64,000 nt of DNA from Candidatus Acidiferrales bacterium (GCA_035934015.1 DASYYH010000020.1:1-64000); one strand, 5' to 3'. Shown: positions 26,313-36,693, counted from the stretch's first letter. A program made the numbers and translations. Notes: generated by a model not told the origin, from the letters alone.

Positions 26313-26810
26313 TCAGGCGATTACAGCGAGAATTTCTCCGGCATTCACTGCCTGACCTTCTTTCACGTCGAGGCGTTCGATTTTTCCGGCTTTCGGCGAT
26401 TTGATTTCATTTTGCATCTTCATCGCTTCGACAACGATCAGGCCTTGCCCGATTTCCACCGAATCTTCATTCTTGACCAAGAGGCGCACAATCTTTCCCG
26501 GCATAGGCGCGATTATGGACTGCTTCCCTTCCGCTCCGGCCACTCCGCGGCGGCCGCGATTCCATCGCCGGGGATCGACAACTTCAAAGGGAAATTCGTG
26601 TTCGCCAATCATGACGCGAGAGCTTGTTGAATCGGCCGTGACGCTCGCTTCGAATGCCTGCCCTCCGATAAGAACGGAATAGACTCCCGGCTGCACCTCA
26701 ACCAAATCCGCTGCGACCTCGCGACCATCGAGAAAATTTAGCACTTTTTCACCGTTACGGGCGATTTCCACGGTCCGATCGCGGCGGCCTATTTTTACAT
26801 TAAGTTTCAT
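26313..26810 (-). CDS. biotin carboxyl carrier protein of an acyl-CoA carboxylase
   Basis: This 165-residue protein carries the biotin that shuttles CO2 between the biotin carboxylase and carboxyltransferase encoded just upstream. The C-terminal biotinyl domain (about 95-165) has APMPGKIVRLLVK and the biotinylation motif EAMKMQNE, with the modified lysine between the methionines. The N-terminal 90 residues resemble the linker region of propionyl- or methylcrotonyl-CoA carboxylase alpha chains, here made as a separate protein. The ATG shares its first base with the accC-like stop (TGATG). Confidence 0.93.
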   Translation of the reverse strand: MKLNVKIGRRDRTVEIARNGEKVLNFLDGREVAADLVEVQPGVYSVLIGGQAFEASVTADSTSSRVMIGEHEFPFEVVDPRRWNRGRRGVAGAEGKQSIIAPMPGKIVRLLVKNEDSVEIGQGLIVVEAMKMQNEIKSPKAGKIERLDVKEGQAVNAGEILAVIA

Positions 26811-28357
26811 CAGCGCTCGGGAATGCCGGCTAATTGATCTTGCCGACCCTGGATTTTCCATCGCGAGGGAGTTTCCGGCGAACCATTCGCAGGTTTGTTT
26901 GGAATAGCGTCGTGATTTGCATACCAAAAAGCAGCAACTAAAGCGGCGGCGTCTTCCGCGAGCGCCGCGCCGGCTCTGTGCTTGCCAAACTCTGGCTGTC
27001 CTGCCGCCGGCCTAGCGAGCAATTCGTCGAGCCATTTCGTGTAGATTTCCCCGCGGAGGAATTCAGGCTCGGAAAGAATCCGTCGAAAAAGGCCGATATT
27101 CGTCTTGATTCCGCGTGCGTAATATTCGCCGAGCGCACCCTGCAGCCGCGCAATGGCTTCCGCGCGATCTTTGCCCGAGGCAATCAATTTGCCGAGCATG
27201 GGGTCGTAATCCGTCGGCACGACCCAGCCGGAATAAGCGCCATTGTCCATGCGAATGCCCGGGCCGGAGGGAACGCGAAGGCCGAGAATCTTTCCCGGCG
27301 ACGGGAAAAAGTTGTTGCCCGGGTCTTCCGCGTAAATCCGGCACTCGATGGCATGACCGCGCAACTGGACGTCTTCTTGTTTGAAAAGCAGCGGTTTTCC
27401 GGCGGCGATTTCGATTTGCAGCTTCACAAGATCAACTGACGCGACCAATTCCGTGACGGGATGCTCGACTTGCAGCCGCGTGTTCATTTCGAGGAAATAA
27501 AAATTGCGCTGCGCGTCGACCAGAAATTCCATAGTTCCTGCGTTCGTATAGCCACCCGCGCGCGCCAAGCCGACAGCCGCTTCGCCCATGACGCGGCGCA
27601 AATCGGGAGTCATGATCGGCGAAGGCGCCTCCTCGATGACCTTCTGATAGCGCCGCTGGACGGAACATTCGCGTTCGCCAAGATAAATGACGTGGCCATG
27701 ATCGTCGCCGAGGATTTGGATTTCGATGTGACGCGGATGGAAGAGGAACTTCTCCAGGTACAGCCGGCCATCGCCGAAGGCGTTTGTCGCTTCTGAAGCC
27801 GCATCGCGCCAGGCAGATCCCAGTTCCTGTTCCCGTTCGACGAGGCGCATGCCCTTGCCTCCACCGCCCGCCACGGCCTTGAGCACGATGGGAAACCCGA
27901 TTTCTCGCGCTTTTTCGAGAGCCGCGTCAAGTTGCTCAATGGGATGGAGCGTTCCCGGAACGGTGGGTACACCGGTTTCGCGCGCGAGCTGCCGCGCAGC
28001 TGTTTTCGAGCCGAGACGCTCCATGGCGGCGGCCGTGGGTCCGATGAAGGCGATGCCCGCATCGGCGCAAGCGCGCGGGAGGCGCGGATTTTCGGCGAGG
28101 AACCCGTAGCCCGGGTGCAGCGCGTCGCATCCGGAGGAGTGCGCGACGCCTATGATTTTATCGATGACCAGATAGCTCTCGCGCGAGGGAGCTGTGCCGA
28201 TGCGATAGGCCTCGTCCGCCAACCGAACGTGAAGCGAGGCGCGGTCGGCGTCGCTGTAAACGACCACGGCGGGAATTCCCATTTCGCGGCACGCGCGCAG
28301 AATGCGCACGGCGATTTCACCACGATTGGCGATGAGAATTTTTTTGAACATGGTCAA
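26810..28357 (-). CDS. biotin carboxylase subunit of an acyl-CoA carboxylase
   Basis: This 515-residue protein carboxylates biotin with ATP and bicarbonate. The biotin carboxylase N domain ([16 protein letters not shown]) is followed by an ATP-grasp domain with the glycine-rich [14 protein letters not shown], the catalytic [14 protein letters not shown], and the C domain with [10 protein letters not shown]. The last 60 residues extend beyond the usual AccC length of about 450 and look flexible. The start overlaps the stop of the carboxyltransferase gene (ATGA), so translation is coupled. The downstream BCCP completes the complex. Confidence 0.95.
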   Translation of the reverse strand: MTMFKKILIANRGEIAVRILRACREMGIPAVVVYSDADRASLHVRLADEAYRIGTAPSRESYLVIDKIIGVAHSSGCDALHPGYGFLAENPRLPRACADAGIAFIGPTAAAMERLGSKTAARQLARETGVPTVPGTLHPIEQLDAALEKAREIGFPIVLKAVAGGGGKGMRLVEREQELGSAWRDAASEATNAFGDGRLYLEKFLFHPRHIEIQILGDDHGHVIYLGERECSVQRRYQKVIEEAPSPIMTPDLRRVMGEAAVGLARAGGYTNAGTMEFLVDAQRNFYFLEMNTRLQVEHPVTELVASVDLVKLQIEIAAGKPLLFKQEDVQLRGHAIECRIYAEDPGNNFFPSPGKILGLRVPSGPGIRMDNGAYSGWVVPTDYDPMLGKLIASGKDRAEAIARLQGALGEYYARGIKTNIGLFRRILSEPEFLRGEIYTKWLDELLARPAAGQPEFGKHRAGAALAEDAAALVAAFWYANHDAIPNKPANGSPETPSRWKIQGRQDQLAGIPER

Positions 28358-29922
28358 AGAGGAATATTGCCGTGCTTCTTCCGTGGAGTTGTGTCTCGCT
28401 TATTTTCGAGCGAGCGGAGCGCGGCGATAAGCTTCGTGCGCGTCTCGGAAGGTTTGATGACGGCGTCGATATAGCCGCGCTCGGCTGCGACGTAGGGATT
28501 CGCAAACCGTTCGCGGAACTCAGCGACCTTTTCCTCCCGCAGGCGCGTGCGATCAGACTCCGGCGCCTGTTCGATTTCGCGTCGATAAACGATGTTGACC
28601 GCGCCCTCGGGACCCATCACGGCGATTTCCGCCGTGGGCCAGGCGAAATTGATGTCCGTGCGAATGTGCTTCGACGACATGACACAATAGGCGCCGCCAT
28701 AAGCCTTGCGCGTAATCACCGTGATTTTCGGCACCGTGGCTTCCGCAAAGGCGAAAAGCAACTTCGCACCGTGCTTGATAATGCCGCCGAATTCCTGCTG
28801 CGTGCCGGGCAAAAAACCGGGCACGTCCTCGAAGGTGACCAGCGGGATATTAAATGCGTCGCAAAAACGAACGAAACGAGCGCCTTTGACGGATGCGTTG
28901 ATATCCAGCACGCCGGCCAGAAACGCAGGCTGATTGGCGACGATTCCCACTGGCTGGCCATCCAGGCGAGCAAATCCGACCACGATATTTTTCGCGAAAT
29001 GCTCGTGCACTTCGAAAAAATAGTTGTCGTCGACGATGGCATGAATCACGCCCTTTATGTCGTAGGGCTGCATCGGATCCTCGGGCACGATGGAATCGAG
29101 CGCGGTGTCGGCGCGGTTGGCAGGGTCGTTGGTGGTGCGGCGCGGAGCGTCGTCGAGGTTGTTCGACGGTAGGAAACTGAGAAGCTCGCGAATCATCGCC
29201 AGGCATTCTTTGTCGTCGTGCGCGACAAAATGCGCGACGCCGCTTTTGGCATTATGCGTCATCGCGCCGCCGAGCTCGTGCTTGGTGACTTCCTCATGCG
29301 TGACGGTCTTGATGACGTCGGGTCCGGTGACGAACATGTACGAGGTCTTTTCGGTCATGAAAACGAAATCGGTGATGGCCGGCGAATAGACCGCGCCGCC
29401 GGCGCAAGGGCCCATGATGGCGCTAATCTGCGGAACGACACCGCTCGCGAGCGTATTGAGCAGAAAAATATCCGCATAGCCGGCCAGAGACATCACTCCT
29501 TCCTGGATGCGCGCGCCTCCCGAATCATTCAAGCCGATGACGGGCGCGCCATTGTTCATGGCCAGCTTCATGATCTTCGAGATTTTTCCGGCGTTGGCTT
29601 CGGAGAGAGACCCGCCAAACACGGTGAAATCCTGCGCAAAAACGTAAATCAGGCGGCCATCGATGCGGCCAAAGCCGGAAACAAATCCGTCGCCCGAGGG
29701 GCGCTGGTCGGCCATGCCGAAATCCGTGCCACGATGCTTGACGAACTTGTCGAGCTCCTCGAACGAGCCTTCATCCAGGAGCAGTTCGATTCGCTCGCGC
29801 GCGCTGAGCTTGCCTTCTTTGTGTTCGCGCTCGCGGCGAGCCGCGCCTCCGCCAGCTTCCGCCTCGGCGCTGCGCCGCCGCAATTCCTCAAGCGGGTCGT
29901 GATGATGTTTTCTCATGTTCAT
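28354..29922 (-). CDS. acyl-CoA carboxylase carboxyltransferase beta subunit (PccB/MmdA family)
   Basis: This 522-residue protein moves the carboxyl group from carboxybiotin to an acyl-CoA, most likely propionyl- or acetyl-CoA. Two crotonase-like halves are visible. The first has [18 protein letters not shown] and [13 protein letters not shown]; the second has [12 protein letters not shown] and [13 protein letters not shown], the oxyanion-hole glycines of the family. The short N-terminal segment is His-rich. It leads a three-gene operon with biotin carboxylase and BCCP, distinct from the fatty-acid AccD encoded at 40651. Propionyl-CoA is the best guess for substrate. A sodium-pump decarboxylase role is unlikely, as no membrane beta subunit is present. 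Confidence 0.93.
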   Translation of the reverse strand: MNMRKHHHDPLEELRRRSAEAEAGGGAARREREHKEGKLSARERIELLLDEGSFEELDKFVKHRGTDFGMADQRPSGDGFVSGFGRIDGRLIYVFAQDFTVFGGSLSEANAGKISKIMKLAMNNGAPVIGLNDSGGARIQEGVMSLAGYADIFLLNTLASGVVPQISAIMGPCAGGAVYSPAITDFVFMTEKTSYMFVTGPDVIKTVTHEEVTKHELGGAMTHNAKSGVAHFVAHDDKECLAMIRELLSFLPSNNLDDAPRRTTNDPANRADTALDSIVPEDPMQPYDIKGVIHAIVDDNYFFEVHEHFAKNIVVGFARLDGQPVGIVANQPAFLAGVLDINASVKGARFVRFCDAFNIPLVTFEDVPGFLPGTQQEFGGIIKHGAKLLFAFAEATVPKITVITRKAYGGAYCVMSSKHIRTDINFAWPTAEIAVMGPEGAVNIVYRREIEQAPESDRTRLREEKVAEFRERFANPYVAAERGYIDAVIKPSETRTKLIAALRSLENKRDTTPRKKHGNIPL

Positions 29923-29979
29923 AGCCGGAGGGTTAGCGTGCCACAGCCGGGCGGGCGCGGCAAGGTGAGAACGAGAAAA

Positions 29980-30240
29980 TTATTTCTGCGCAGCTGCGAG
30001 AAAAACAAACGTGCGCACGGTGAGGTAGATTGCGAGCATGAGCAAGCCGGTTCCGAACACTACATCCGCCGTTCCAGCAAGGACTCGAATGACAGGAGAA
30101 CTCATCGCGATGACACGCACCGTGGCCTCAAGCAAGAGTGCAACCGCACTAAGAAGAATCGCGAGGCCGAGCGCGACCGAGAGTATTTGCTTGCCGACTT
30201 GCCTTGAGGTGAGTGGAGGCAAATTATTGATCATTGTCAT
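29980..30240 (-). CDS. small membrane protein
   Basis: This 86-residue protein has two long hydrophobic segments (about 18-45 and 48-80) and no known motif. A 9-bp direct repeat ATTGATCAT (30226-30234 and 30239-30247) straddles the start codon. It lies between the carboxylase operon and a second small membrane protein of the same orientation. Function unknown. Confidence 0.55.
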   Translation of the reverse strand: MTMINNLPPLTSRQVGKQILSVALGLAILLSAVALLLEATVRVIAMSSPVIRVLAGTADVVFGTGLLMLAIYLTVRTFVFLAAAQK

Positions 30241-30295
30241 TGATCATCGATTGATTGGTCGCAAGCGTTTCAGGATCGAATCGCGCTGAAGGCAA

Positions 30296-30748
30296 TTAAC
30301 TCAATCCAGACCAATCGTCCGCGAGTAAGATCGAATTGCCGGGATTCGCGGGGTCGTACTTCACGCCCACGGGCTGGCCGGCGACGACGCGTTCGAGGCA
30401 TGCGCGCTCTTCGAGTCCAGTGATGTCCTGCGCCGCCTCGTAGGTGACTCCGGAAATCGAATAGGTATAAAGGAGGAGTCTATGATTACCAGCATTTCCT
30501 TTCCTGTGGCGCTTGCCCATTAAGGCCGCGCTCGAAGCGGCCTCGGATTCCGAAGCTTTTTCCACAATTTCCAGGACCTGGCCGTCGACGATGCGCCCCA
30601 CGCGATTGACATACGAGCGCCGCTCGCGCTCGATTTCCGCAAAATCCTTCCCACGGCCGAATTTCAGAGCAACGGCCGCCGCTGCAATGAACAACACGGC
30701 AACGACGGCGTAGGCGATTTCATGCCAGTCTGCAATCAGGTGTTTCAA
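30296..30748 (-). CDS. DUF3592-like membrane-anchored protein
   Basis: This 150-residue protein has one N-terminal transmembrane helix (about 10-30) and a small beta-rich domain. The pattern YTYSISGVTYEA followed by GQPVGVKYDPANPGNS resembles the DUF3592 family, whose function is unknown. A basic loop, GKRHRKGNAGNHR, interrupts the domain. It is probably co-oriented with the 86-residue membrane protein downstream. Confidence 0.65.
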   Translation of the reverse strand: MKHLIADWHEIAYAVVAVLFIAAAAVALKFGRGKDFAEIERERRSYVNRVGRIVDGQVLEIVEKASESEAASSAALMGKRHRKGNAGNHRLLLYTYSISGVTYEAAQDITGLEERACLERVVAGQPVGVKYDPANPGNSILLADDWSGLS

Positions 30749-30833
30749 CGAATGCCTTTGCGCCGGGCGGCTTTTCCTTCAGCGGCCCGCGCACGTCTTT
30801 CGCAAGTTCAATTCGCGCACCCACATTCGGCGA

Positions 30834-31628
30834 TCAATCAGCCGCAACAACTCTGTTCCGCAACGTGCCAATACCGCCCACGCTGACTTCGACGACATCG
30901 CCTGCAACGAGTGGCCCGACACCTGATGGAGTCCCTGTGGCAATTACGTCGCCGGGCAGAAGCGTCATGACTTGCGAAATCCATCGAATTATAACATCTA
31001 CGGGAAAAATCATTTCCGCGATGCGCGCGGCTTGCCGTTTCTTTTTGTTAACAAAGGTTTCGACCATCGCCGTGGTTAAATCGAGGTCCGTTTCCAACAC
31101 TGGGCCAAAGGGGCAGAAGGTGTCAAAGCCCTTGGCGCGCGTGAACTGTACATCCTTTTTTTGCAGGTCGCGGGCGGTGACATCATTCAAGCAGGTATAG
31201 CCGAGGATGTAGGGGCGAACGTCGTCGGACGGTTTCAAGCGGGCGCAGCGCTTTCCGATAATGATGGCGAGTTCGCCTTCATAATCCACACGTTCGGAAA
31301 GCGGCGTGAGCACAATAGGGTCTTCCGGCGCGAGTATCGCGGAAGGAGGCTTCAGGAAAATAAGCGGCTCCCTGGGGACATCGCTGCCGAGTTCCGCGGC
31401 ATGTTCCGCGTAATTCCTTCCAACGCAGACGATTTTCGAGGGTTCGGAAGGCGCCAGGAGTTTTACGCTCGCTAGTTGCCAGTTTTTTCCAGTTTTTTGA
31501 CGCGGCTCAAATGGTCCGAGAATCTCAACAACCTGATCGCCTTCAATCATTCCGTAATGCGCGCGAGCACCGGCATGCTCCGGTGCACTACTCTCGTAAT
31601 CTGAAATTTGGAAGCGGCAAAGTTTCAT
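30834..31628 (-). CDS. fumarylacetoacetate hydrolase family protein
   Basis: This 264-residue metal-dependent enzyme of the FAH superfamily hydrolyses, decarboxylates or isomerises small diketo or hydroxy-keto acids. The core has IVCVGRNYAEHAAELG, a metal-binding VDYEGELAIIIGK (Glu residues) and GYTCLNDVTARDLQ, with the GTPSGVGPL turn near the C terminus. The N-terminal 60 residues form the usual accessory domain. The substrate cannot be assigned, and no aromatic degradation genes are adjacent. Confidence 0.92.
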   Translation of the reverse strand: MKLCRFQISDYESSAPEHAGARAHYGMIEGDQVVEILGPFEPRQKTGKNWQLASVKLLAPSEPSKIVCVGRNYAEHAAELGSDVPREPLIFLKPPSAILAPEDPIVLTPLSERVDYEGELAIIIGKRCARLKPSDDVRPYILGYTCLNDVTARDLQKKDVQFTRAKGFDTFCPFGPVLETDLDLTTAMVETFVNKKKRQAARIAEMIFPVDVIIRWISQVMTLLPGDVIATGTPSGVGPLVAGDVVEVSVGGIGTLRNRVVAAD

Positions 31629-31680
31629 CGGGCGGGATGGAAATCGATTGCGCAGCAGAATCGCGCAAAGAATTGGCCCA

Positions 31681-32922
31681 TCATTCCTCCTTATCGTTTG
31701 GTACCGGAATCGTTACAGCCACCGGAGCGCTTGGCGCGCTTTCGTTTCCGGAGCTATCCACGGCTGTGACCTGATAAAAGTATTGCTGTTCCGGCAGTGC
31801 TGAGATATCGCGAAACACAGGGGTAAGCAACAGGCTGCTATTGAGGCGTGTTCCGGCCCCCGCTTCGGTCTGGCTGCGATAGATATTGTAGCCTGCAATA
31901 CCGCTTTCCCCCGAAATAGCCCACGAGAGGTCAACTTCCAACGCGTTGGTTCCGGCATTCGAAACCACCGCGGCAACGAGGTCGTTAGGCACCTCGGGAG
32001 CAAAGGTATCCCGCGGAGTTATTTCGATTGTCGCCGATTCCTCGGATTCGACCGACATATCTTCAAATTTCGCCACGCTGACCACGTAATACGCGTACGT
32101 CTCGCCAAATTTGAAACCTGTGTCGTTATAGAAGGGGGAATTTGTTTCGGCGATCTGGCCGAACGGAAGCGACGCCGCTATGCCTTGTGTATTCGAACTA
32201 GATGGCGAAGCGTTCGTCGGTGGATTCGCAACGTTGCTTGAGCGAAATATTCGATAAAGGACCGAGCCGGCGGGCAGCGAACCTGCCGAGGGAATTGGCA
32301 CCGCAGTCCAGGAGAGTTTGATTGCCGATCGTGTAACTTCCGCGCGCAAGTCCTGAATTGGCTGAGGCGCCGGAAAAATGCGGACACTCGCGACGTTTGA
32401 ATCAGCCGAGGCGTGGCCGGAAATCCGTGTGCGAACCATGTAGAAAACATTTCCTCCGGTGTGCGCGGCAATGTCGGCGGGCGCTAATGCATCGCGAAAC
32501 TGAAATTGATTCCCCGCGCGATATTGCGCGGACATTTCAGGAGGAATTTTGACTGCGGGCCGCAAAGAAGATGAGGCAAACACATTCTCTGAAGACGGCG
32601 AAGAAGCGCCGCCCGGTAAAAAGCCCCGAAAAACTTGGATTTCCGGCGTCTTTCTGAGCGGGTTCCCCTGAACCGTTTCCGCGGGCAGAGTGAATTCCAG
32701 AACAACGGCGTCTCCCGACTGGCGCACGGCAAGGTCCGTGATCGCCTTTGGCGCGGCAGGGCGCCGCGCAACCGGCGCTCCCGGGGCAGCGCAGCCTGCG
32801 AGGCAAACGCAGAGCGAAAAAAACGCAACAGATACTCGATGATCTGAGAAAAGCGACGCTTTGCGGGCAAGCGTATCCGGATTTTCTTCCGAGGATCGAA
32901 TCTCCATCAGCGAAATTCGCAC
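31681..32922 (-). CDS. lipoprotein with fibronectin type III domains
   Basis: This 413-residue secreted lipoprotein has a hydrophobic stretch VAFFSLCVCLAGC, forming a lipobox with the modified cysteine near residue 44. Three fibronectin type III repeats follow, at about 60-190, 195-310 and 315-410, with typical IKLSWTAVP, LSWAISGESGIAGYNIYR and YFYQVTAVDSSGNESAPS elements. It probably binds or displays something at the cell surface. The start is GTG 3 bp after hslU; the ATG at 32907 is an alternative and gives a more usual signal peptide length. Confidence 0.82.
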   Translation of the reverse strand: MRISLMEIRSSEENPDTLARKASLFSDHRVSVAFFSLCVCLAGCAAPGAPVARRPAAPKAITDLAVRQSGDAVVLEFTLPAETVQGNPLRKTPEIQVFRGFLPGGASSPSSENVFASSSLRPAVKIPPEMSAQYRAGNQFQFRDALAPADIAAHTGGNVFYMVRTRISGHASADSNVASVRIFPAPQPIQDLRAEVTRSAIKLSWTAVPIPSAGSLPAGSVLYRIFRSSNVANPPTNASPSSSNTQGIAASLPFGQIAETNSPFYNDTGFKFGETYAYYVVSVAKFEDMSVESEESATIEITPRDTFAPEVPNDLVAAVVSNAGTNALEVDLSWAISGESGIAGYNIYRSQTEAGAGTRLNSSLLLTPVFRDISALPEQQYFYQVTAVDSSGNESAPSAPVAVTIPVPNDKEE

Positions 32923-32925
32923 GCT

Positions 32926-34341
32926 TCAGAGAATATAACGGCTGAGGTCCTGATCCTTGACAATGTCGGTGAGCTGCTTTTGCACATAAGCCGCATCGAT
33001 TTTCAGGCTGCGCTTCTTCATGTCCGGAGCTTCAAACGAAATCTCTTCAAGAACTTTCTCAAGAATCGTGTGCAGGCGCCGTGCGCCGATGTTTTCCGTC
33101 TGCTCGTTGACGAGAGCGGCAAATCGCGCGATTGCCGCCACGCCATCGTCACTGAAAGTCATTTTCAATCCTTCGGTATCGAGCAAGGCGATGTACTGCT
33201 TAATCAGCGCGTTCTTCGGCTCGGTCAAGATGCGGACGAAATCCGCTTCCGTGAGCGAACTCAACTCGACACGAATCGGAAAGCGCCCTTGCAGTTCAGG
33301 AATCAGGTCGGAGGGTTTCGTGGTATGGAATGCGCCCGCAGCAATGAACAAGATGTGGTCTGTGCGCACCATGCCGTAGCGCGTATTGACCGTGGTGCCT
33401 TCGACGATCGGCAGGATGTCGCGCTGCACGCCTTCGCGCGACACATCCGGTCCGTGGCCGGATTCGCGTCCGGCGACTTTGTCGACCTCGTCAATGAAAA
33501 GGATGCCCATTTGCTCGGTACGGTCGACGGCGATGCGCGTCACCTGATCCATGTCGAGCAGCTTATTTTCTTCTTCCTGGATCAAGTAATCGTAGGCTTC
33601 GGCAACAGTCATTTTGCGTTTCTTTTTCTGCTGGCCAAAGATGCCGGAGAGCATGTCCTTGACGTTGATGTCCATTTCTTCCACGCCCTGGCTTGAAACG
33701 ATCTCGAACGCCGGCGTCATGCGCTCGCGAACTTCCACCTCGACCATGCGCTGGTCCAGCTTTCCTTCGCGCAACTGGGCGCGCAGCTTTTCGCGCGTGC
33801 GCTGCGCAGCCTCTTTGTGCTGGGCTTCCACGGCTGGCGTGGAGCCCTCGATTGTTGGAGGAGGCGGGGAAGAGGGCAGCAGCAAATCGAGCAAGCGTTC
33901 TTCTGCCGCTTGTTCGGCGCGTTCGGCTACTTCGTCCAGTTTTTCCTCGCGGACCATGTCGATGGCTACCTCCACAAGGTCGCGCACCATGGATTCCACG
34001 TCGCGGCCCACGTAGCCAACTTCAGTGTATTTCGAGGCTTCGACCTTCACGAACGGGCATCCGGCGAGACGCGCGAGCCGCCGCGCGATTTCTGTCTTTC
34101 CCACGCCGGTCGGCCCGATCATGAGGATATTCTTGGGGAGAATATCTTCGGCCATTTCGGGCTGTAGTTTCTGCCGGCGCACGCGGTTTCGCAACGCGAC
34201 CGCCACGGCGCGTTTCGCCGGAGTCTGGCCCACGATGTACTTGTCGAGCTCGGCGACGATTTCTCGCGGCGTCAGCTCGTCAAATGACGGCATCGGTTCT
34301 GGCTCCGCCGCAGGCGACTCACCATTGAGATAAATCACCAT
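32926..34341 (-). CDS. hslU: HslUV protease ATPase subunit
   Basis: HslU (471 residues) is the AAA+ unfoldase that feeds substrates to the HslV peptidase. [17 protein letters not shown] begins the conserved part. Walker [14 protein letters not shown], pore-region [16 protein letters not shown], Walker [13 protein letters not shown] and the C-terminal EISFEAPD and RYIL tail that docks into HslV are all present. The ATG at 34341 is preferred because AAGGAC precedes it; an in-frame GTG at 34371 is possible. It follows hslV at 52 bp. Confidence 0.97.
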   Translation of the reverse strand: MVIYLNGESPAAEPEPMPSFDELTPREIVAELDKYIVGQTPAKRAVAVALRNRVRRQKLQPEMAEDILPKNILMIGPTGVGKTEIARRLARLAGCPFVKVEASKYTEVGYVGRDVESMVRDLVEVAIDMVREEKLDEVAERAEQAAEERLLDLLLPSSPPPPTIEGSTPAVEAQHKEAAQRTREKLRAQLREGKLDQRMVEVEVRERMTPAFEIVSSQGVEEMDINVKDMLSGIFGQQKKKRKMTVAEAYDYLIQEEENKLLDMDQVTRIAVDRTEQMGILFIDEVDKVAGRESGHGPDVSREGVQRDILPIVEGTTVNTRYGMVRTDHILFIAAGAFHTTKPSDLIPELQGRFPIRVELSSLTEADFVRILTEPKNALIKQYIALLDTEGLKMTFSDDGVAAIARFAALVNEQTENIGARRLHTILEKVLEEISFEAPDMKKRSLKIDAAYVQKQLTDIVKDQDLSRYIL

Positions 34342-34393
34342 ATTCTTTTCGTCCTTGCCCTTTTCACTCACGGCCTCTGGCCTGCCTGTTCGC

Positions 34394-34945
34394 TCACAAC
34401 TCTTCGACGGTGAAATTTGCGTTCGTAAAAATGCAGATTTCGCTCGCGATACGCATGGCTTCCTGAGCGATGTCTTTGGCGCTCATTTTCGTGTGCTTCG
34501 CCAGAGCGCGAGCCGCTGAGAGAGCATAAGGCCCGCCGGAGCCGATGGCGCAGATGCCATCATCGGGTTCGATGACATCGCCATTGCCGCTCAAAAGAAA
34601 CGTGGACTTCGCATCCGCAACGATGAGCAGCGCCTCCAAATGCCGCAGCGAACGGTCCGTGCGCCATTCCTTGGACAACTCCACCGCGGCACGCGCGAGA
34701 TTGCCATGAAACTCCTGCAGTTTGTTCTCAAAGCGCGTGAAAAGGGAAAGCGCGTCCGCGGTGCTTCCCGCAAATCCCGCTAGAATCTTGTCGCTGAAGA
34801 GGCGGCGAATCTTTTTGGCGTTGTGCTTCACGACGCCCTCTCCAAGCGTCACCTGTCCGTCGCCGGCCATCACGACGTGACTGTCTTTTCGCACGCACAG
34901 CACCGTCGTGCTGCGTATCTGCGGTTTGCTATGCTTCCTTGGCAT
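34394..34945 (-). CDS. hslV: HslUV protease peptidase subunit
   Basis: HslV (183 residues) is the proteasome-like N-terminal threonine peptidase. Alignment by eye with E. coli HslV places the catalytic Thr at residue 13 ([10 protein letters not shown]), so a 12-residue propeptide must be removed. [23 protein letters not shown] and [16 protein letters not shown] are diagnostic. It leads the hslVU pair, with a TATAAT box 6 nt upstream of the ATG. Confidence 0.97.
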   Translation of the reverse strand: MPRKHSKPQIRSTTVLCVRKDSHVVMAGDGQVTLGEGVVKHNAKKIRRLFSDKILAGFAGSTADALSLFTRFENKLQEFHGNLARAAVELSKEWRTDRSLRHLEALLIVADAKSTFLLSGNGDVIEPDDGICAIGSGGPYALSAARALAKHTKMSAKDIAQEAMRIASEICIFTNANFTVEEL

Positions 34946-34951
34946 CTTGCG

Positions 34952-34957
34952 ATTATA
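34952..34957 (-). promoter_or_regulatory. -10 box of hslV, probable leaderless start
   Basis: TATAAT on the minus strand ends 6 nt before the hslV ATG (34945), so transcription should start at the initiation codon itself. No ribosome site is visible in that space. Confidence 0.5.
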
Positions 34958-35056
34958 CCCGGCATCCGCTCGGAAACGAAAAACCTAAAGGCGGTGGAAG
35001 TGAGAATCAAATCGCAGCAAATTTGAACGAGGAAATTGATTGAGTAGACGGTGTTT

Positions 35057-35929
35057 CTACGGTCCGGAGGCGTCTTTCGCCTTGGCTTCTTTGGCTTTGT
35101 CCTTCTTGCTCTTCTTGCCGACCTTTGCCCAGCGCTCGTCCAGCGATGCCTTGGTGAACAGAGAATCCTGAAGGCCGGTATTAAATTTGCAGCCGTCCGG
35201 AATGTAGGAAACCGTGAACATCTTTAGCCCATTGCGCATATGGGTTTGGTCGAAGTACATCATGACGCCATCGACAAAATGAAAATTCGAATAGTAATCG
35301 ACCTCTTCGAGGCGCATGTGCGTGATGGGATCGCGCGAATCAACCTCTTTGCGAATCGGCAAATGATCCAAGCGGCCGATGGCGATGCGGATTTGGTGCC
35401 CCTGAGGATCGTCGATTTCAACCCAGTCCGCTTCTTTCAGGTCTACGACGTCAGGCCCGTCGTAGCGGAAAATCATGTTGGGTTCTTTCATGCGATACCG
35501 CAGGATGTAATCCAGATCCGTCTGCAACTGACTCTCGTTGTCCTTGATCTGGCTGGCATCGGCGTCACTGACGCCTCCGCGATCGAGGACCCAGCCCTGA
35601 TTACCATTGAATATTTGAATGATATTGCGTTTCTTGGAGAACTCCGTGCGATCCTTATCGGGAAACTTCACGAAATCCCAGAATTGATCATACGATTGCA
35701 GCGCTCCGGAATGGCCGAACTGTCCGAGATAGCCCGTGCAACTTGAATCTTTCACATCCTGGTATGCGTTGCCTCCCAGAGCTTGTATCGTCTGCTGAAG
35801 CAATTGTCTGGCTTTCGCCGCGCTCTGCTCGGGCATCAGGATTTGTGCATCATCTTGCGCGCGGGCAGGAACGCAGGCCGCGCAAACGATCGCCGTGGAG
35901 ATGGCCAGCAGCGAAATTGGGCGGCGCAT
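35057..35929 (-). CDS. exported protein with LolA-like fold (hypothetical)
   Basis: This 290-residue exported protein has a signal peptide (MRRPISLLAISTAIVCAACVPARAQ). The body is beta-rich, with repeating two-strand elements such as DRTEFSKKRNIIQIFNGNQGWVL. It resembles outer-membrane lipoprotein-sorting (LolA/LolB-like) domains common as unknowns in Acidobacteria. The C terminus is a lysine-rich tail. The ATG overlaps the stop of the reductase gene (TGATG); an upstream GTG at 35938 is less likely. Function unknown. Confidence 0.72.
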   Translation of the reverse strand: MRRPISLLAISTAIVCAACVPARAQDDAQILMPEQSAAKARQLLQQTIQALGGNAYQDVKDSSCTGYLGQFGHSGALQSYDQFWDFVKFPDKDRTEFSKKRNIIQIFNGNQGWVLDRGGVSDADASQIKDNESQLQTDLDYILRYRMKEPNMIFRYDGPDVVDLKEADWVEIDDPQGHQIRIAIGRLDHLPIRKEVDSRDPITHMRLEEVDYYSNFHFVDGVMMYFDQTHMRNGLKMFTVSYIPDGCKFNTGLQDSLFTKASLDERWAKVGKKSKKDKAKEAKAKDASGP

Positions 35930-36693
35930 CAACCGCACAGGACGGCGCCTCCATTGACATTCAAGATTTCTCCAGTCATGAACGTGGCGAGATCGGAAGC
36001 GAGAAACAAAATCGGCCCGGCAATCTCTTCCGCTGTTGCGGGACGGCCCAGCGGAATCACGCTAGTCGCGAATTTCCAGCCTTTTTTCGTGTGCAATACG
36101 GACTCCGACATTTCTGTGTCCACCCATCCAGGAGCCACGCAGTTTACAAGAATGTTATGACGCCCGAGCTCTGTGGCAAGACTCTTTACGAGGCTGATGA
36201 TTCCGCCTTTCGACGCGGCATAGTGAGAGTGGAAGGACTCACCGCGCTGGCCCGCCGTGGAGCTGATGGCGATGATGCGCCCGCTTTTCTGCGCGATCAT
36301 ATGTGGGACAACATAGCGAATCGCAGCATAAATGCTTTTCAAATTGACGCGCATCATTTCGTCCCATTCGCGCTCCGACATCCTGGCAATCGATATATCC
36401 TCTGCATTCCAGATGCCCGCATTGGCAACGAGGATGTCCAAGCGGCCCAGCCGATCGCGCGCAAATTCCGCCAGTTTTTTCCCCTCGGCCACTTTTCCCA
36501 GATCGGCCTTGAATGATTCGATGCGCGTGCCGTGCTTGCGCGCCTCCTGCTGTAATTGTTCGGCGGCTTCCTTATTCTTGTGATAATTGAAGACTACATC
36601 TGCACCAGCCTGGGCGAATCTGCGCACCGTTGCGGCGCCGATGCCTCGCGAGCCGCCAGTAATCAGCGCTGCTTTTCCCGCCAGAGAAATCAT
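35929..36693 (-). CDS. SDR-family oxidoreductase (3-oxoacyl-ACP reductase-like)
   Basis: This 254-residue NAD(P)-dependent short-chain dehydrogenase has the cofactor loop ITGGSRGIGAATVRRFA (TGxxxGxG), NAG in VANAGIWN, the catalytic Ser in IAISSTAGQRG, and YxxxK in SHYAASKGG. The FabG-like tail DLATFMTGEILNVNGG closes the fold. It could reduce 3-oxoacyl-ACP or another ketone; the position next to a LolA-like protein is not informative. AGGGGAG-like bases precede the ATG. Confidence 0.92.
   Translation of the reverse strand: MISLAGKAALITGGSRGIGAATVRRFAQAGADVVFNYHKNKEAAEQLQQEARKHGTRIESFKADLGKVAEGKKLAEFARDRLGRLDILVANAGIWNAEDISIARMSEREWDEMMRVNLKSIYAAIRYVVPHMIAQKSGRIIAISSTAGQRGESFHSHYAASKGGIISLVKSLATELGRHNILVNCVAPGWVDTEMSESVLHTKKGWKFATSVIPLGRPATAEEIAGPILFLASDLATFMTGEILNVNGGAVLCG

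Noticed and set aside
28354-29922. Sodium-pumping methylmalonyl-CoA decarboxylase
   Set aside because: The carboxyltransferase is compatible, but a biotin carboxylase is encoded with it and no membrane decarboxylase subunit is present.
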